A stretch of DNA of 64,000 nt, from assembly GCA_023055425.1 (NCBI GenBank), contig JALGPY010000014.1, forward strand, positions 12,422,501-12,486,500, read 5' to 3'. The first letter of the stretch is position 1. Each line of letters starts with the position of its first letter. This stretch comes from Linanthus parryae. Lineage: Eukaryota > Streptophyta > Magnoliopsida > Ericales > Polemoniaceae. Both the position numbers and the translations under genes were made by a program. Below are positions 46,950 to 58,793 of this stretch, piece after piece. The notes under the pieces are model-generated. The model did not search any database. It saw only the letters and a program-made list of their open reading frames with translations, and was not told where the DNA came from.

Positions 46950-49900
46950 ATGAATTACTTCCCAGAGGAGGTTCTAGAGCATGTGTTCGACTTCGTGACC
47001 TCACACAGAGACAGAAACGCGATCTCTCTAGTGTGCAAGTCATGGTATGCTATAGAGAGGTTTAGCAGAGAGAGGGTGTTCATTGGAAACTGCTATTCAA
47101 TTAGTCCAGAGAGGTTGATTGAGAGGTTTCCAAGGGTTAGATCTGTGACTCTGAAGGGAAAGCCTCATTTTGCTGACTTCAATTTGGTGCCTCATGACTG
47201 GGGAGGTCATGTTTATCCATGGATTGAAGCTATGGCTATGAGTAAGGTGAATTTGGAGGAGCTGAGGTTGAAGAGGATGGTGGTTTCTGATGAGGCTCTT
47301 GAGGTTTTGTCCAAGTCTTTTGTGGGTTTCAAGTCTTTGGTTTTGGTTAGCTGTGAGGGGTTCACTACTGATGGCCTTGCTGCTGTTGCATCCAATTGCA
47401 GGTATATCTCAAAGACATTTCTCTTGTTTTGATTTCAAGTCTTTTGGTAGTTTTAGTTGCATTTAATGGATGATGATTGTGCTTCCAGTTTTCATAGATT
47501 TTACCGTAGTTATTGTTTGCTCTATCGAGCTCATATTTTTATTCCCTTATGTGAAGATGAATGCTTGGTTTCATGAGTATGGTTGCTGCGTTCTTGTTTC
47601 ATTTTCATGCTTTTGGTAGTTTTAGTTGTATTTAATGGATGATTATTGTGATTCAATTTTCTTAGCTTTTATTGTAGTTGGTATTGTTTGCTCTATCAAG
47701 TTCATGTTTTTTTTCCTTTTGTAAAGATAAGTGCTTGGTTTCATTTAGTATAGTTGCTGCCTTGCTGTTGTGCACTTTTGTCTAGAGTATTCTTGTCTGC
47801 TCCCTCATTCCCAAAATATGAGAGTCCTGTTGTTTTTGACAACCATTTTGCGAGGAACTTGGGAATTTTTCATAAATGTTGCTGAGTAATCTTCTAGCTG
47901 TACAACTTTAATCAAAGAATAACAAGTTTCTGTTCCATTTTACTAGTCCATTCTTATCCTCATAGTGGAATAAAAGCAAGACACTTATTTTTGGATGGAG
48001 GGATCATAATTAAGCTTCTATGTTTATGGGATTTGAGTTCATAATGTTTGATCTATCCAGTGTTCTTTAGTATAAGAAATTATTACTGGTTTTCAATAGT
48101 ATAGTTCAAATTCGATACCTTTCTCAAGAAGAACATGGATGTCTTAACGTTGTTTCCTTGGACTCAAGTTGATATTGTTTGATCTAATCCATGTTTGTGT
48201 TAGATCTTACAACTCCCAACAGATTGTATAGATCCATTGCATACTTAGTTTTAATCATTGCTAGCATTTGTTTCTTCAGATTATTAAACCTGTTGTGATT
48301 CACTTGGATATCAGTTCACTGGAAAACTTAGATACGTCGCATTTGTTTGGTTTCTTGGGTTTCCTTGTAGAAGTTATAATTCAGTTCATTATTAACCTCA
48401 GTGCTCGATTATGCAGGAATCTGAAGGAGCTAGACTTGCAAGAGAATGAAGTTGAGGATCACAGAGGGCAGTGGCTGAGCTGCTTTCCAGAGAGCTGCAC
48501 ATCACTAGTCTCCTTAAACTTCGCATGCCTGAAAGGAGAAGTGAATGTGGCTGCTCTAGAGAGGCTGGTGGCGAGGTGTCGCAACCTGAAAAGCTTGAGG
48601 TTGAATCATGCAGTTCCAGTTGATACTTTGACGAAGATCTTGGCACAAGCGCCTCAGTTGGTGGACTTGGGAACTGGTGACTTCCTCTGTGATCCTGATT
48701 CAGCTACATTTCAGAAACTGAAGACTGTCGTCCAGAAATGCACGTCAATTAGGAGCTTGTCAGGGTTCCTCGAGGTTGCTCCCCGCTGCTTGCAGGCAAT
48801 TTACCCTATTTGCGAGAACCTCACTTCACTAAACTTGAGCTATGCTCCGGGGATTCATGGTAATGAGCTGATCAAGCTTATCCGCCAGTGCCAGAAACTT
48901 CAGCGCCTATGGGTTTGTGCTCTCTTTCTTTTGCTATCTTTTTGTGGGTTATGATTTTGCTCTCTTGGCACTTCATTTGCTGGTAGGACTTATAAGACTT
49001 ATAAGTCAATTCTGGACTTTAAATAGTGTGTGACTTATAAGCTGAACTTTTGGATTTGACTCACAAGTTCGAAGGGTAAAAATGAGCTTAAGAAAAAGTT
49101 GGGTTTTGAATCTATTTTGGTTTTTTGGACTTGAGAGAAACTTTTATTACACCAAACACGCATATCTTTTTCTTCATCTTTTTTGTCGTAGACTCTTTTG
49201 ACTTGAACTTATAAGTCAGCTTAAGTTGTAAATAAGTCATACCAAACTCACCCTACAAGTCATATTTGAATTATAAGTTGAAGCCAACTTGTAAGTTGTG
49301 TTTGGTATGAACTTATAAGTTTTGGAATTTTTTTATTTGAGCTTACAAGACCGTAGCGTAAAAAATGATTGTAGAAAATTTTATGGTTTTTGAAGCTCTT
49401 CTTGAACTTTTTTGAGTGGATGAACTTTTTCACCAAACGCACCCATCTTTTTGTATTCTGCTTTTTTTTGCAAGACTTTTTTGACATAAGCTTATAAGTC
49501 GACTAAAGCTCTATGTTGCCTCGGAAAAAAGCTTTTACATGTACTCTATCTGTACTGCAATTTAGTTAAACTGTTGGATGGTGAGATCTTCTATTGTCTT
49601 AATAATTGCAAAAATGATAAGAATCTGCTTGCTCTGCAAACATGGAAATGCAAATTCAATGAACCAGTTTCAATGTTCCAAATGCTCTATTTTCCTTGAT
49701 TATTTCTTTATGCTCGTATTCATGTTTTCCACCATGTTTTCATGTAGATCTTGGATTGCATCGGCGACAAAGGTTTAGGCGTTGTGGCTTCCACATGCAA
49801 AGAACTGCAGGAGTTGAGGGTGTTCCCCACCGATGCTCAAGGAGCAGGACATGCCGATGTAACTGAGGAAGGTTTGGTCGCCATATCTGCTGGTTGCCCC

Positions 49901-50521
49901 AAGCTCCATTCCCTGCTCTACTTCTGTCACCAAATGACCAACGCCGCCCTCATCACCGTCGCCAAAAACTGCCCAAACTTCATCCGCTTCAGGCTCTGCA
50001 TCCTCGAACCAACCAAGCCTGACCCCGTCACCCTCCAGCCCCTCGACGAGGGCTTCGGCGCGATCGTCCAATCTTGCCGGAGTCTCCGGCGACTCTCCCT
50101 ATCTGGGCTCCTCACCGACCAAGTCTTCCTCTACATTGGGATGTACGCCGAAAATCTCCAGATGCTTTCTGTTGCATTTGCCGGCGACAGCGACAAGGGG
50201 ATGTTGTATGTTTTGAATGGTTGCAAGAAGTTGAGGAAGCTGGAGATTAGGGATAGTCCATTTGGTAATGCGGCGCTTCTGAAGGATGTGGGGAAGTATG
50301 AAACAATGCGATCCCTTTGGATGTCGTCCTGTGAGGTGACATTAGGAGGTTGCATGACTGTTGCGAAGAAGATGCCGCGGTTGAACGTGGAGATCATTAA
50401 CGAGAGCGATGATCAGATGGAAGATGAGATGGATGAGAGGCAGAAGGTGGAGAAGATGTACTTGTACCGGACATTGGTTGGGCCGAGGAAGGATGCGCCG
50501 GAGTTTGTATGGACATTGTAG
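46950..50521 (+). CDS. AFB2: TRANSPORT INHIBITOR RESPONSE 1-like auxin receptor F-box protein (AFB2/AFB3 type)
   Basis: Three exons: 46950-47401, 48417-48912 and 49748-50521, all GT-AG with matching phases, giving 573 aa, close to the 575 of Arabidopsis AFB2. The F-box lies at the N-terminus ([31 protein letters not shown]), then leucine-rich repeats. The auxin pocket segments [12 protein letters not shown] and [13 protein letters not shown], and the C-terminal [10 protein letters not shown] and [14 protein letters not shown], are conserved. In this family the protein is the substrate subunit of a nuclear SCF ubiquitin ligase that binds auxin together with Aux/IAA repressors and sends them to degradation. 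Opening MNYFP favours the AFB2/3 branch over TIR1. The gene is intact; intron 2 holds repeat DNA. AFB2 versus AFB3 is not decided. Confidence 0.95.
48975..49515. repeat. Repeat DNA in AFB intron 2 (MITE-like)
   Basis: Many copies of ACTTATAAGT in both orientations and ACCAAACTCACCC / ACCAAACGCACCC phrases, as in hAT-type MITEs. It looks like one or two adjacent elements with unresolved ends. The exon borders at 48912 and 49748 are unaffected. Confidence 0.5.
50300..50321 (+). promoter_or_regulatory. miR393 target site in AFB exon 3
   Basis: AATGCGATCCCTTTGGA and the bases just before it pair with miR393 at 20 of 22 positions; the two mismatches fall at the miRNA 3' end. The site codes for TMRSLWM, as in TIR1, AFB2 and AFB3 of other plants, where miR393 directs cleavage and secondary siRNAs. 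Confidence 0.9.
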
Positions 50522-50759
50522 AATGATGTTTTCTGCTGTTGCATCATCTGGGTATGGTTTTTCTCTTGTCTAAGTTGGTGTCTAATTAGGGTTTATGAAT
50601 TTGTTGTAATGGCAACTTTGTTGTTGAGTTGGATACTTGGATGTATAAGAGACACCCTTGTTTATTCGGTGATACCTGTATTTTAGGTGGTGGTTTTTAT
50701 TGATAAAAGACCTAGCTCCCATTGTTCTTATTGTCTGTCATTTCAATATTTATTCGATT

Positions 50760-52358
50760 AAGTATTAAAATACCAGGGGGTTGGGGCGTTTAGAGAGAGA
50801 AAACTCTCTCTCCACTCTCTAGGACACAACCCCATCCTTAGAAAACCCTAAATTTTAGTCTTTCTCGCAGCTCTTCCTGGCTCTTTACGCCGCCGCCGAG
50901 ACTCTTTCTTCCTTCAATCTTAAGTTGTTCTCAGTTTTCCTCCGATTCACCCTTCCTTTCGGCGTCGGACTCTCGTGGGTGGGTTGTTTTTCTTCTCTCG
51001 TCTTTCTTTTTCTTTGGGTTTTCGCCGCCGGCGAAATCAGATCCCTTGTTGCTTCGTTTCAGTTGTGCTTGGCAATCGGCACATCATCAATTACCCATTT
51101 CTCTCTGGCTTTATTTTGTGCTCTGATTTGGTTTCGGTGCTCTGATTTGGTTTCATCTCCTTTCTTTGGTTCCTCTGTTTTGTTTTTTATTATTTTGTTT
51201 TTGTTCCTTGCTTTACTTCTTATCCAGTGACATTGAGTCAACTCCCTCGCCTAGGTCATCTTCATCTTTTTCTTTTTTCCTTTGTTAGTGTTTTAGTTTC
51301 TTTGCCTTTGTTCCCGTGGGTTTAGAGCTTGTTTTTTTTCCATCTTTTTGGCTTGTATTGTTCTCTTTCTTCGTCTCTTTTGTTCAGTGATTCCATTTTC
51401 GTGTGACCATGAAAAGAGTCAGATCTACAGCTTTAACAAAAGTGTGGGCTTTGAACTTCCAAGAACACCCGCGTTTTCTCGCGAATTTGTTCCGATCAGA
51501 TATGCACGAGCCCACAAGGAAGAAAGGGCGTGTTTGCTCGAAAAGATTTCGGGTTTGGGCTGAAGCTCTTTCTCAAGAAAAGCGACTTCGGAGAATTGGG
51601 ATTTCCATCCGAATCTCGACGAGGTCAAACAGATCAAACTCAAGTACAATCGGGATGAGCTTTTGCATCTTCGCTCCTCCCAGGATCGTAATCTTGTGTT
51701 TGATCACACATGCAAGGAGTTATCAAGCATCCTGTCCGGCCCCTTTGACGATAACCGTAAAGCGAAGGTCCGATTTGTCAACCCAAGAACCAAACATGTT
51801 CCTTATTACGTGTTCCGTCGCTGTTTCCTCATTCATCATGAGCATCGCACATCAAAGAGGCCTTCAAAGTCGCGAAAAACGGAGGATTCAGAATTCTCCA
51901 AAATCACAAAAGGACCTTATGACTCTGGGTGGGTTCATTCGCATCCGCAGCACTCCCCGACGCGCCACCCAGATAAGAAGAGGAGGCTGAGCTCCTAGTT
52001 CCGGCCACCACCACTTTCGAGGATTCACCCACCTTTCTCCTTATCTTTCCTTTGTAGTCCTATTATGATATGTGTATTGTTTCTCCTAGCATCATTCTGA
52101 TTTCTTCTCTGGCCTTTTGCCTTCATGTGGTGCTTCTCAAATGTTCAAACTTTGCGGCTAGGAATCTCTATGCTATGTTGTTTTTATTGTTTCTTTTGTC
52201 TTTTCGTCCTGCTAAGTCTTGTTGTAATTGTTAGTTTCAGAAGGTTTCTTTAGTAGCTAGCAAGTTTCTAGTTAGATCGATGTTCTTTGTATTACTATGT
52301 AGTCCTCCTGTAATTCTCCTTATTATTAATTGATGTTCTTCTCTTACCGCAAAAAAAA
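50760..52358 (+). mobile_element. Retroposed sequence with poly(A) tail and 15-bp target duplication
   Basis: AATATTTATTCGATT flanks it at 50745-50759 and 52359-52373, with an A run (52351-52360) at the 3' end. The body has a long pyrimidine-rich leader (50800-51390), a coding-like middle and a 3' UTR-like end finishing TTCTTCTCTTACCGC before the tail. The 3' end resembles plant L1 tails, but no RT or endonuclease is present. It is either an internally deleted LINE derivative or a processed retrocopy of a gene. Confidence 0.8.
51348..51998 (+). pseudogene. Broken coding sequence inside the retroposed element
   Basis: One frame is open from 51348 to 51998 except for a single TGA at 51561-51563. 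After the stop it reads ...ENWDFHPNLDEVKQIKLK, then YNRDELLHLRSS, ending in a basic tail (PDKKRRLSS). YNRDELLHL has the shape of an eIF4E-binding motif (Y-x4-L-hydrophobic), but that alone is weak. Other frames across the same DNA (51403-51990) are open too, so the correct frame is a judgement. I cannot name the family. Confidence 0.45.
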
Positions 52359-52373
52359 AATATTTATTCGATT

Positions 52374-53316
52374 GGCTTGACAATGCACCTCTGCCAGGAG
52401 CATGTTCACCCAGAGGCCTTGTGCTTCGGTACCACTCGTTCCAGCATCAAAATTCATGTTAATGTTAGGGTTGGGCTGCCTTAGAGGCACGAGCTAGACA
52501 GTTCAGTACCATCTAAACAGCATTAGGGCACTTCAAATTGCTCCGGTGCCTCTCTAACACAGCTTTATGACGGTGGAAAATCATACTAAAAGATACATGA
52601 ATGTCCTAGAGCTTCTGTCTCATGTTTTTTTTTTTTTTTGTTTTTTTTTTTTTTTTTTTTTTTGTCAAACTTTCTCATGTGTTGACATGCTCGAGAACTT
52701 TCTACTCAGGTCACACATGTTGCTAAAAAATGCGATGTTTAGAGCACAGATAGGGGGCTGCTAGGTTTGAGCTGCGTACATCGCATTCAGGAATTGACAT
52801 ATGGGATTCTTGCATACGAATACTACTAAAACATGACATTTGTAACTGAAATTATGAGATGTTTGAATGAGGTGGGAGATAAATTATGAGATTTTTGGAT
52901 GAGGTAGGAGATTTTTTTGCTGTTTTCTCATCCTGGATGGCTTCATATCTTCAATTTCATGTTTCAGATCAAAACCCCAACTGACACTTGGGTGCTTGCT
53001 AAATTTGAAGCACCAAAGTCAAGGTAAAAGATAAAAAAATATAGAAGGAACAGTCGAGAAGAAACTACCATTGGGTGCTTACACAAATGATAAATCTCAA
53101 GAGAACAATATTACCATTGGGTACTTTAGAAGGCCCAAACCAATAGTCTAAGTTGCGAAGTTTCCTCATAAGAGAACAATATTCTGAATGACCATATAAT
53201 TACACATTTTAAAGAAGAAAGAGAAGAGGGTGAGAAACCCAACAAGTTTGTAGAATGGGAAGTCATCCACGTCAAACGACCACTGTAAGCACACCCGTCT
53301 GTACATGTTGAACAAC
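52374..53316. other. Intergenic DNA with a poly(T) tract
   Basis: T runs of 15 and 23 separated by one G at 52626-52664 suggest another minus-strand retroposon tail. The right part is probably the 3' UTR of the minus-strand gene ending at 53317. Confidence 0.45.
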
Positions 53317-56300
53317 TTAGTAGCAGCACTCCTCCAACAGACAGCAGCAACATAGAGCAGCAAAACTGCAAAAACATAAATTGAAACAAACGAAGATAAA
53401 TGTTTCGTTATGATTTTATGATCATGAAGTGGCGAAGAAAGACTAGAATTACAACATAAAAATGAGCATAAATATTGCGAGGATAGCAATGGGAGTGCTA
53501 GCTCAGTGGTAGAGCATTCAAAACACTCTACATGAGGTCTATGGTTCAAACGCTGCTAGAAGGCTAGTTTATGATCTGTGTGTATGACGTTCTATGTATG
53601 CGGCAAAAACACGGGCAACTCACCAGGGAACTTCTATTATTGGATCGGTTAACCCATTTTTGACTCTCGGCTCATCAAACCATTTCCCAGAGCATCAGCT
53701 ATACAGACCTAGGACTTCGCTCATTTCTCAAACTCTCTGCAGTTCATAAGTTTCATTTCATACGGTGTTTAGCTTCTCAATTCTTACAAATAATTGACAA
53801 GTCATATATATCTGTTTTGCCTTTGTATCAAATGTCTACGACTACCTTTTATATAGTTTATTTCATTGGAACACTTAGAATTGATATATGATGAGTTAGA
53901 AGCTGACACATGGAGCAGTGAGAAATATTCTAAAACCTTGGTGTATTCTAAAGTCTATATCAACTTATCCTGCTGTCGGGAAAGAAAGATCATCCTAACT
54001 TGTGGTATACTTTTAAACTTGTCAAAAGGACACGTGTATTGGTAAATGCTAACTCAACAATAACAGCTCTCCAGTCCCCAATCATACTGCTAACTTAACA
54101 TTTACCGTGCTACTCCTTCACATATTAAAAACCCAAACCAAAGTTCTGCGGTCCATATTAGTGTGAAAGATCAGACGCAATGACTACTAGTAATAGTTGT
54201 TGGGTGCCAGACACGAAGTAAATTCCACGAGAGGTTGGAGACATGATTTATATCCTGTTGATGGAATGAAAATACTATCTAATGGGTTAACCACAGGTAA
54301 CAACTTGGACTAATTCAGGAAGGCAACATATTTTGCTTCTAACCACTAGAATGGAGAATGGTGGGGTAATTTACAGAAACTTCCTCCAGGATTGCGTACA
54401 TAAGCACTAGGTATCCCTTCTGTTTGCAGATAATCAGGACACACCCCTAATTTTGAAGGAAGACTACAAGGAGGCTGGAAGTACCAAATTGACCTTAAAG
54501 GTTTATCATCATTCAAATTCCTACCCACTGCTCATCTCCTTCATTGTTCTTTCCATCTGTCTTCCGAAACCCGTGGCCACCAGTCTACCACTAACTCCCC
54601 CCTAACCCCACCACTCTCTCTTCCTCCACCACACCAACCATCACAACCGATCCCAACGAATCTGCTCCACGAGAACAAAAAAAAAATCCTGTCCACTCCG
54701 TTCCCTTCCTCTTCTTCCCTGTCTTGTCAACAATGCCAAGTGGGTTCGCCTAGTCCTTCCACCACTTCAAGTTTGATCCTTCTCCGTTGAACCTTCTCCG
54801 ACTGTTCTGGGGCGGTGATTCTGTTAATTGAATTGCGCATTTTACCACTATCAGTTCTGTGCATGGATTGGATTATCGAAGAAATTGAAGAGTTTCCATC
54901 AAAGGTTTAGCCTCCGCCAAATAAGAAAAAGTACGGACATTCGATTGGGTCTCTATATCCACCAGTTGTCTTTGCTCGATTTCAAGTTGCAACTTATCGA
55001 TCATTCAATTCATTTTGATCGATGAAGAAAAGCGCTGCATTTGGGACTGTTAAATTCCAGATTTAGTTTGGACAATATTCTCATTTGGGTTTGAATTTAG
55101 AAGCGAGTAAAGGTTCAAATTTGGGTGTAAAAGTTGGGGTTTTCTTCTACTATTTGTGTGTTAGAGATAGAGTGAATCAATGGATGGGGTAGGATGGTAG
55201 TTTTGTGAGTGGTATGGAGACATCAAAGCTTTTTGTTTGGCATTTTTTTTTTTTGGCATGGAGACATCAAAGCTTTTTGGTTTGGCATCTTTTTCTTTTT
55301 ATTTGGCATGGAGACATCAAAGCTGGAGTGGCCTAAACCTGGGTTTTAATTGCTTCTACCCTCTACTTCTTACAACAACCTAGGCCTTATAATGAGAACA
55401 ATTCAGGTCAATTTCTCCTAAATTGGCCTAAATGTGATTATTTTCATGGAACAAATTACATTAAATTTCGGCTGATTTGGGTTTGGATGGAGGAGATGGT
55501 AGAGGACAGCAGTTAAGGGTTCATTATTCGAGAAGAAACAGTGGAGAAAGGACAGAGAGGGAGAGGGGTTAATTAGATATCTTAATAAAAATTTGGCTGA
55601 AATGGGAATTTCCATCCTTCGACTCATGGATCATTAGTCAAAGGGTGTCTAATGCAATTATTTAGGCACGCATTAAGGATGTTCTTGATGATTCACAAAC
55701 AATAAAGGTACAGAGTAGCTATTTCCTATAACCGAAGGGTAATTTCAGCAAATTTTCTTAAGAATGGTAGATATTTGTAAATACTTCATCATCTCTATCC
55801 ACATACAATAGCTTTACGAGCGTTTGTGCATGTTACAAATCATTTTGTGCCGAAGCTGCAAAACCACAGTTTGTAGGCATCAAAATTATTCATTTTAATC
55901 CATTTCTAATACAGTAGATTCATAAGACTCTTAGGTTTGCTTTCTTTAGGTAGAGCCCAAGGAAATACTTTGAATTTTATAATCGTGGTGTCTTGGATAG
56001 CTAGCTCAAACCTCAATTAAACCCACGGCCCGCTGACGTTAACAACCGGTTAAGCCCTACGGCAGCCCCAAGGGATTTTGGCTCTCACGAGGTTTGAACC
56101 TTGAACCTCATAGGAAGTACACCTCTAACATCAAAGCCATTACAAGGGGTTGGCCAACGAATTTCCTTCACATCACATGTGTATATTTCTTCCGAGTTCT
56201 GACCGAGAAATTCGTAAAAGAGCTACCCCGTAACCGTCAATACCTTTTTGGTGTATGTTCTCATTTTAAGACTTTGTAATTACACAGAGCAAAAGAAGAA

Positions 56301-58575
56301 TCAAAGAAAATTAGGTGGTAGTTTGAAGGAGTATGTATTCAGTGACGGAGATGGGTCTGTTTTCAACTTGAAGAAGCAGATGGAGGTAGTAATGATAATC
56401 TGGAGCGCAAGAGTTTAGTTGAGAGAAGAAAAAACCTAGATAGCCAGTTCTCTGAAATCGAATCTTCACTAACCAAATCATTCAAAATTCAAAGCCTTTC
56501 CCAGGTACCATATAAACCAAGTAAAAAGTTCGGATTTCACAATCAAAATAAAATTGGATAGATCATCTACAAGTCCAAGTGAAATATGCATAAAACCAAA
56601 GCCCAATTAAGTACGAGATGGTAAGGGACCAATTCGTTTCTCAAATTGTTGTGGGGCTTCAACGGGCATGGAATCGGTGGTAGAGCAATTGTGGATATGG
56701 TGGAGGAGATAGCCTTTGTGGGTTGAGTGGAGTGAAGGGGAAAAACAAGTTTAGGTTTTGTGTGTGAAAGTGACAGACGAGGGAATAGAACAAGATTGTT
56801 CTAACAATTCAGAACTTCATGGTTTATGGAATCTGTTAGGGAAGCTTAACATATGGTGAGGTGGTGCGACCATAAAAGAGTAGCCCCAACATCCGAGATT
56901 TAACTGTGATTTCTAGCTTTAAGATTTACAGGAAACTTTCTTATTCCAATGAGCCTCATTACGTGAAGGAGACATGTTTCCTGACCATTTACTCCCAATC
57001 TCCACGTAACACCTCCCAAAAACCCACACTCTACCGAAATCACAATGACAAACTCATTATTTACAGGAAAATTTCTTGTTCCAATGAGCCTCATTACGTG
57101 AAGGAGACATGTTTCCTGACCATTTACACCCACTCTCCACGTATCACCTCCCAAAAACCCACACTCAACCGAAATCACAATGACAAACTCATTCGGATTC
57201 CAACATTTGGTTTTTCTTCAGCTTTTCACAATTTTATTCAGAGGCCAGCAAAAAAACAAAATCACCTTCAAACAGTTCACAACATGGGAGCTAAAAAGAT
57301 GGAGAAGACCGTCCAAACTCCAAAAAGAAACAAGAACCAAATCTTCTCAACAATGGAGATGTGCTATGGAGAAAGACATATAGTAGTGCTAGATCATAAT
57401 AAATCATCAACCACTTCGATTACGTTAAACACAGTACAGTCACTTCATCATTTTCGTAGCTGAATTCAAAAGTAATGATGCGGGGAGCTTCAGGTCGCAG
57501 TCATCCAGTTTCATACATACAGATACGATGTGCAAGACCAATGAACCGTACACCACCCGAGCTAAATTGAACAACAAAAGTAATAGTAGATAATACAAAC
57601 AGCAACAAGACACTTATCAATCTGCTCAAAAGGCTTCCGTATTTCAATTACTACAGAAAATGAGAACTGATCTATGTTATCCCACCTTGAGAAACCAATT
57701 CAAATTCAAGTTTTCGTTTTAACTAATCTATGTATCAGTCAATAGACACCCAATTCAATCTTCACTCAAATTCTTCCATTTCCACAACACCACCAATCAA
57801 GAGCGAGAGAGGGAGAGAGAGAGAGATCATACCATCCCCTTAGAAATGAAACACACCCATCTCCATCATCACAATGGTGGTGATCACAATGATAGACTTG
57901 GTAATTCTGAGGAGGTGGAGGTGGTGGCGGGGGACAACAACCTTGATTGAAGTAGCTTTGATACCCTTGTTGTTGTTGCGGATGAGGAGGAGGGTAAGGA
58001 TACCCACCCGGCTGCGGCTGCGGCGGAGGGTACCCCTCGTACGGCGGCGGCTGTGGTGGCGCCGATGGGTAACCCGGCGGAGGATAAGTCGATCCGTACC
58101 CTATAATCAAATAATCACATAATCGAGTCAGGATCATCTGTATGCTTTGTGTGTATCCTTCCATCTATCCTTACTTACTATGATTGGTGCATTTCATATT
58201 TTTTTATTCAATTTAGTTGTTTCAAAATTGTGTCAAATATTCAAATTACTTACTATGATTTGTGCATTTCATATTTTTTTTATTCAATTTAGTTCTTTCA
58301 AAATTCTATCAAATTGGTAAAAAAGACTATGAAATTGACCAAAGGATACACACATAAAGGCCACATAAACACCCAGATCAAATCAGATCACAACTTAGAA
58401 AACCCACATGGGGGATTTGATTTCATATACCGGAGAACAGAACCCATATCGGGATTCGATAGATTAAGCAACAGAATCAAAGATTTCAAAGGAAATGATG
58501 AGAAAGGATGATCAAATTGTTGTGGGGATTACCTGGTGGAGGGTACGATTCGTGAGGTACTTGCTGGTAGCTCAT
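53317..58575 (-). CDS. CYSTM-family cysteine-rich transmembrane protein, three exons with a 4.5-kb intron
   Basis: Exon 1 58575-58533 (43 nt, starts MSYQQVPHESYPPP), exon 2 58100-57833 (268 nt), exon 3 53365-53317 (49 nt). All have GT-AG borders and phases that join, giving 119 aa. Exon 2 encodes a Pro/Tyr/Gln-rich stretch (YPPP, QPQPGGYPYPPP) and a His/Asp/Cys patch (HCDHHHCDDGDGCVSFLRG). Exon 3 completes the hallmark CYSTM tail FAALCCCCLLEECCY, a membrane segment packed with cysteines. Proteins of this family sit in the plasma membrane, can pair with one another and are linked to stress responses. Without exon 3 the gene would look truncated, since reading into the intron gives a false C-terminus. 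The exact paralogue is not named. Confidence 0.88.
53491..53570 (+). repeat. tRNA-derived SINE head
   Basis: An A box TAGCTCAGTGG (53499-53509) and a B box GGTTCAAAC (53543-53551) with tRNA-like spacing, starting GGGAGTGC. The arms do not form a full cloverleaf with an acceptor stem, so it is read as a pol III SINE promoter and not a working tRNA gene. It lies in the long intron of the CYSTM gene, on the opposite strand. The 3' end was not resolved. Confidence 0.65.
56926..57195. repeat. Tandem duplication of a 135-bp unit
   Basis: Two copies about 93 percent alike by eye, at 56926-57060 and 57061-57195, each starting TTACAGGAAA and containing CATTACGTGAAGGAGACATG. Located inside the long CYSTM intron. 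Confidence 0.9.
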
Positions 58576-58793
58576 CTCCTTGTTGTTCTATACGGAGAGT
58601 CTCGACTAGAAGTTGCAACGGAGGATTTGACGGTTTCTTGTTATGGTGGGTGGAAGAAGCTGGAAAGGGTTTCAAATGGTACAGGTTTTGGACATTTGAT
58701 GTGTGTGTGTGTGTTGTGAAAGGTTTGGGAAATTATTGTAAATTGCAATTTGAGCCCAGGTGATTTGTAACCATCATCAATCTAGGACATAAG

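Noticed and set aside
53491..53565. Possible tRNA gene
   Set aside because: A and B boxes are present, but no acceptor stem or full cloverleaf can be formed, and the anticodon region is not convincing. A SINE head fits better.
56906..57463. 185-aa plus-strand frame in the CYSTM intron
   Set aside because: It is created by the in-frame 135-bp tandem duplication, has no recognised domain, and lies in the intron of a supported gene.
57766..57832. C-terminal extension of CYSTM exon 2 into the intron (ends WCCGNGRI)
   Set aside because: It would replace the conserved cysteine-rich tail. A GT donor at 57831-57832 and a perfect-phase exon at 53317-53365 explain the gene better.
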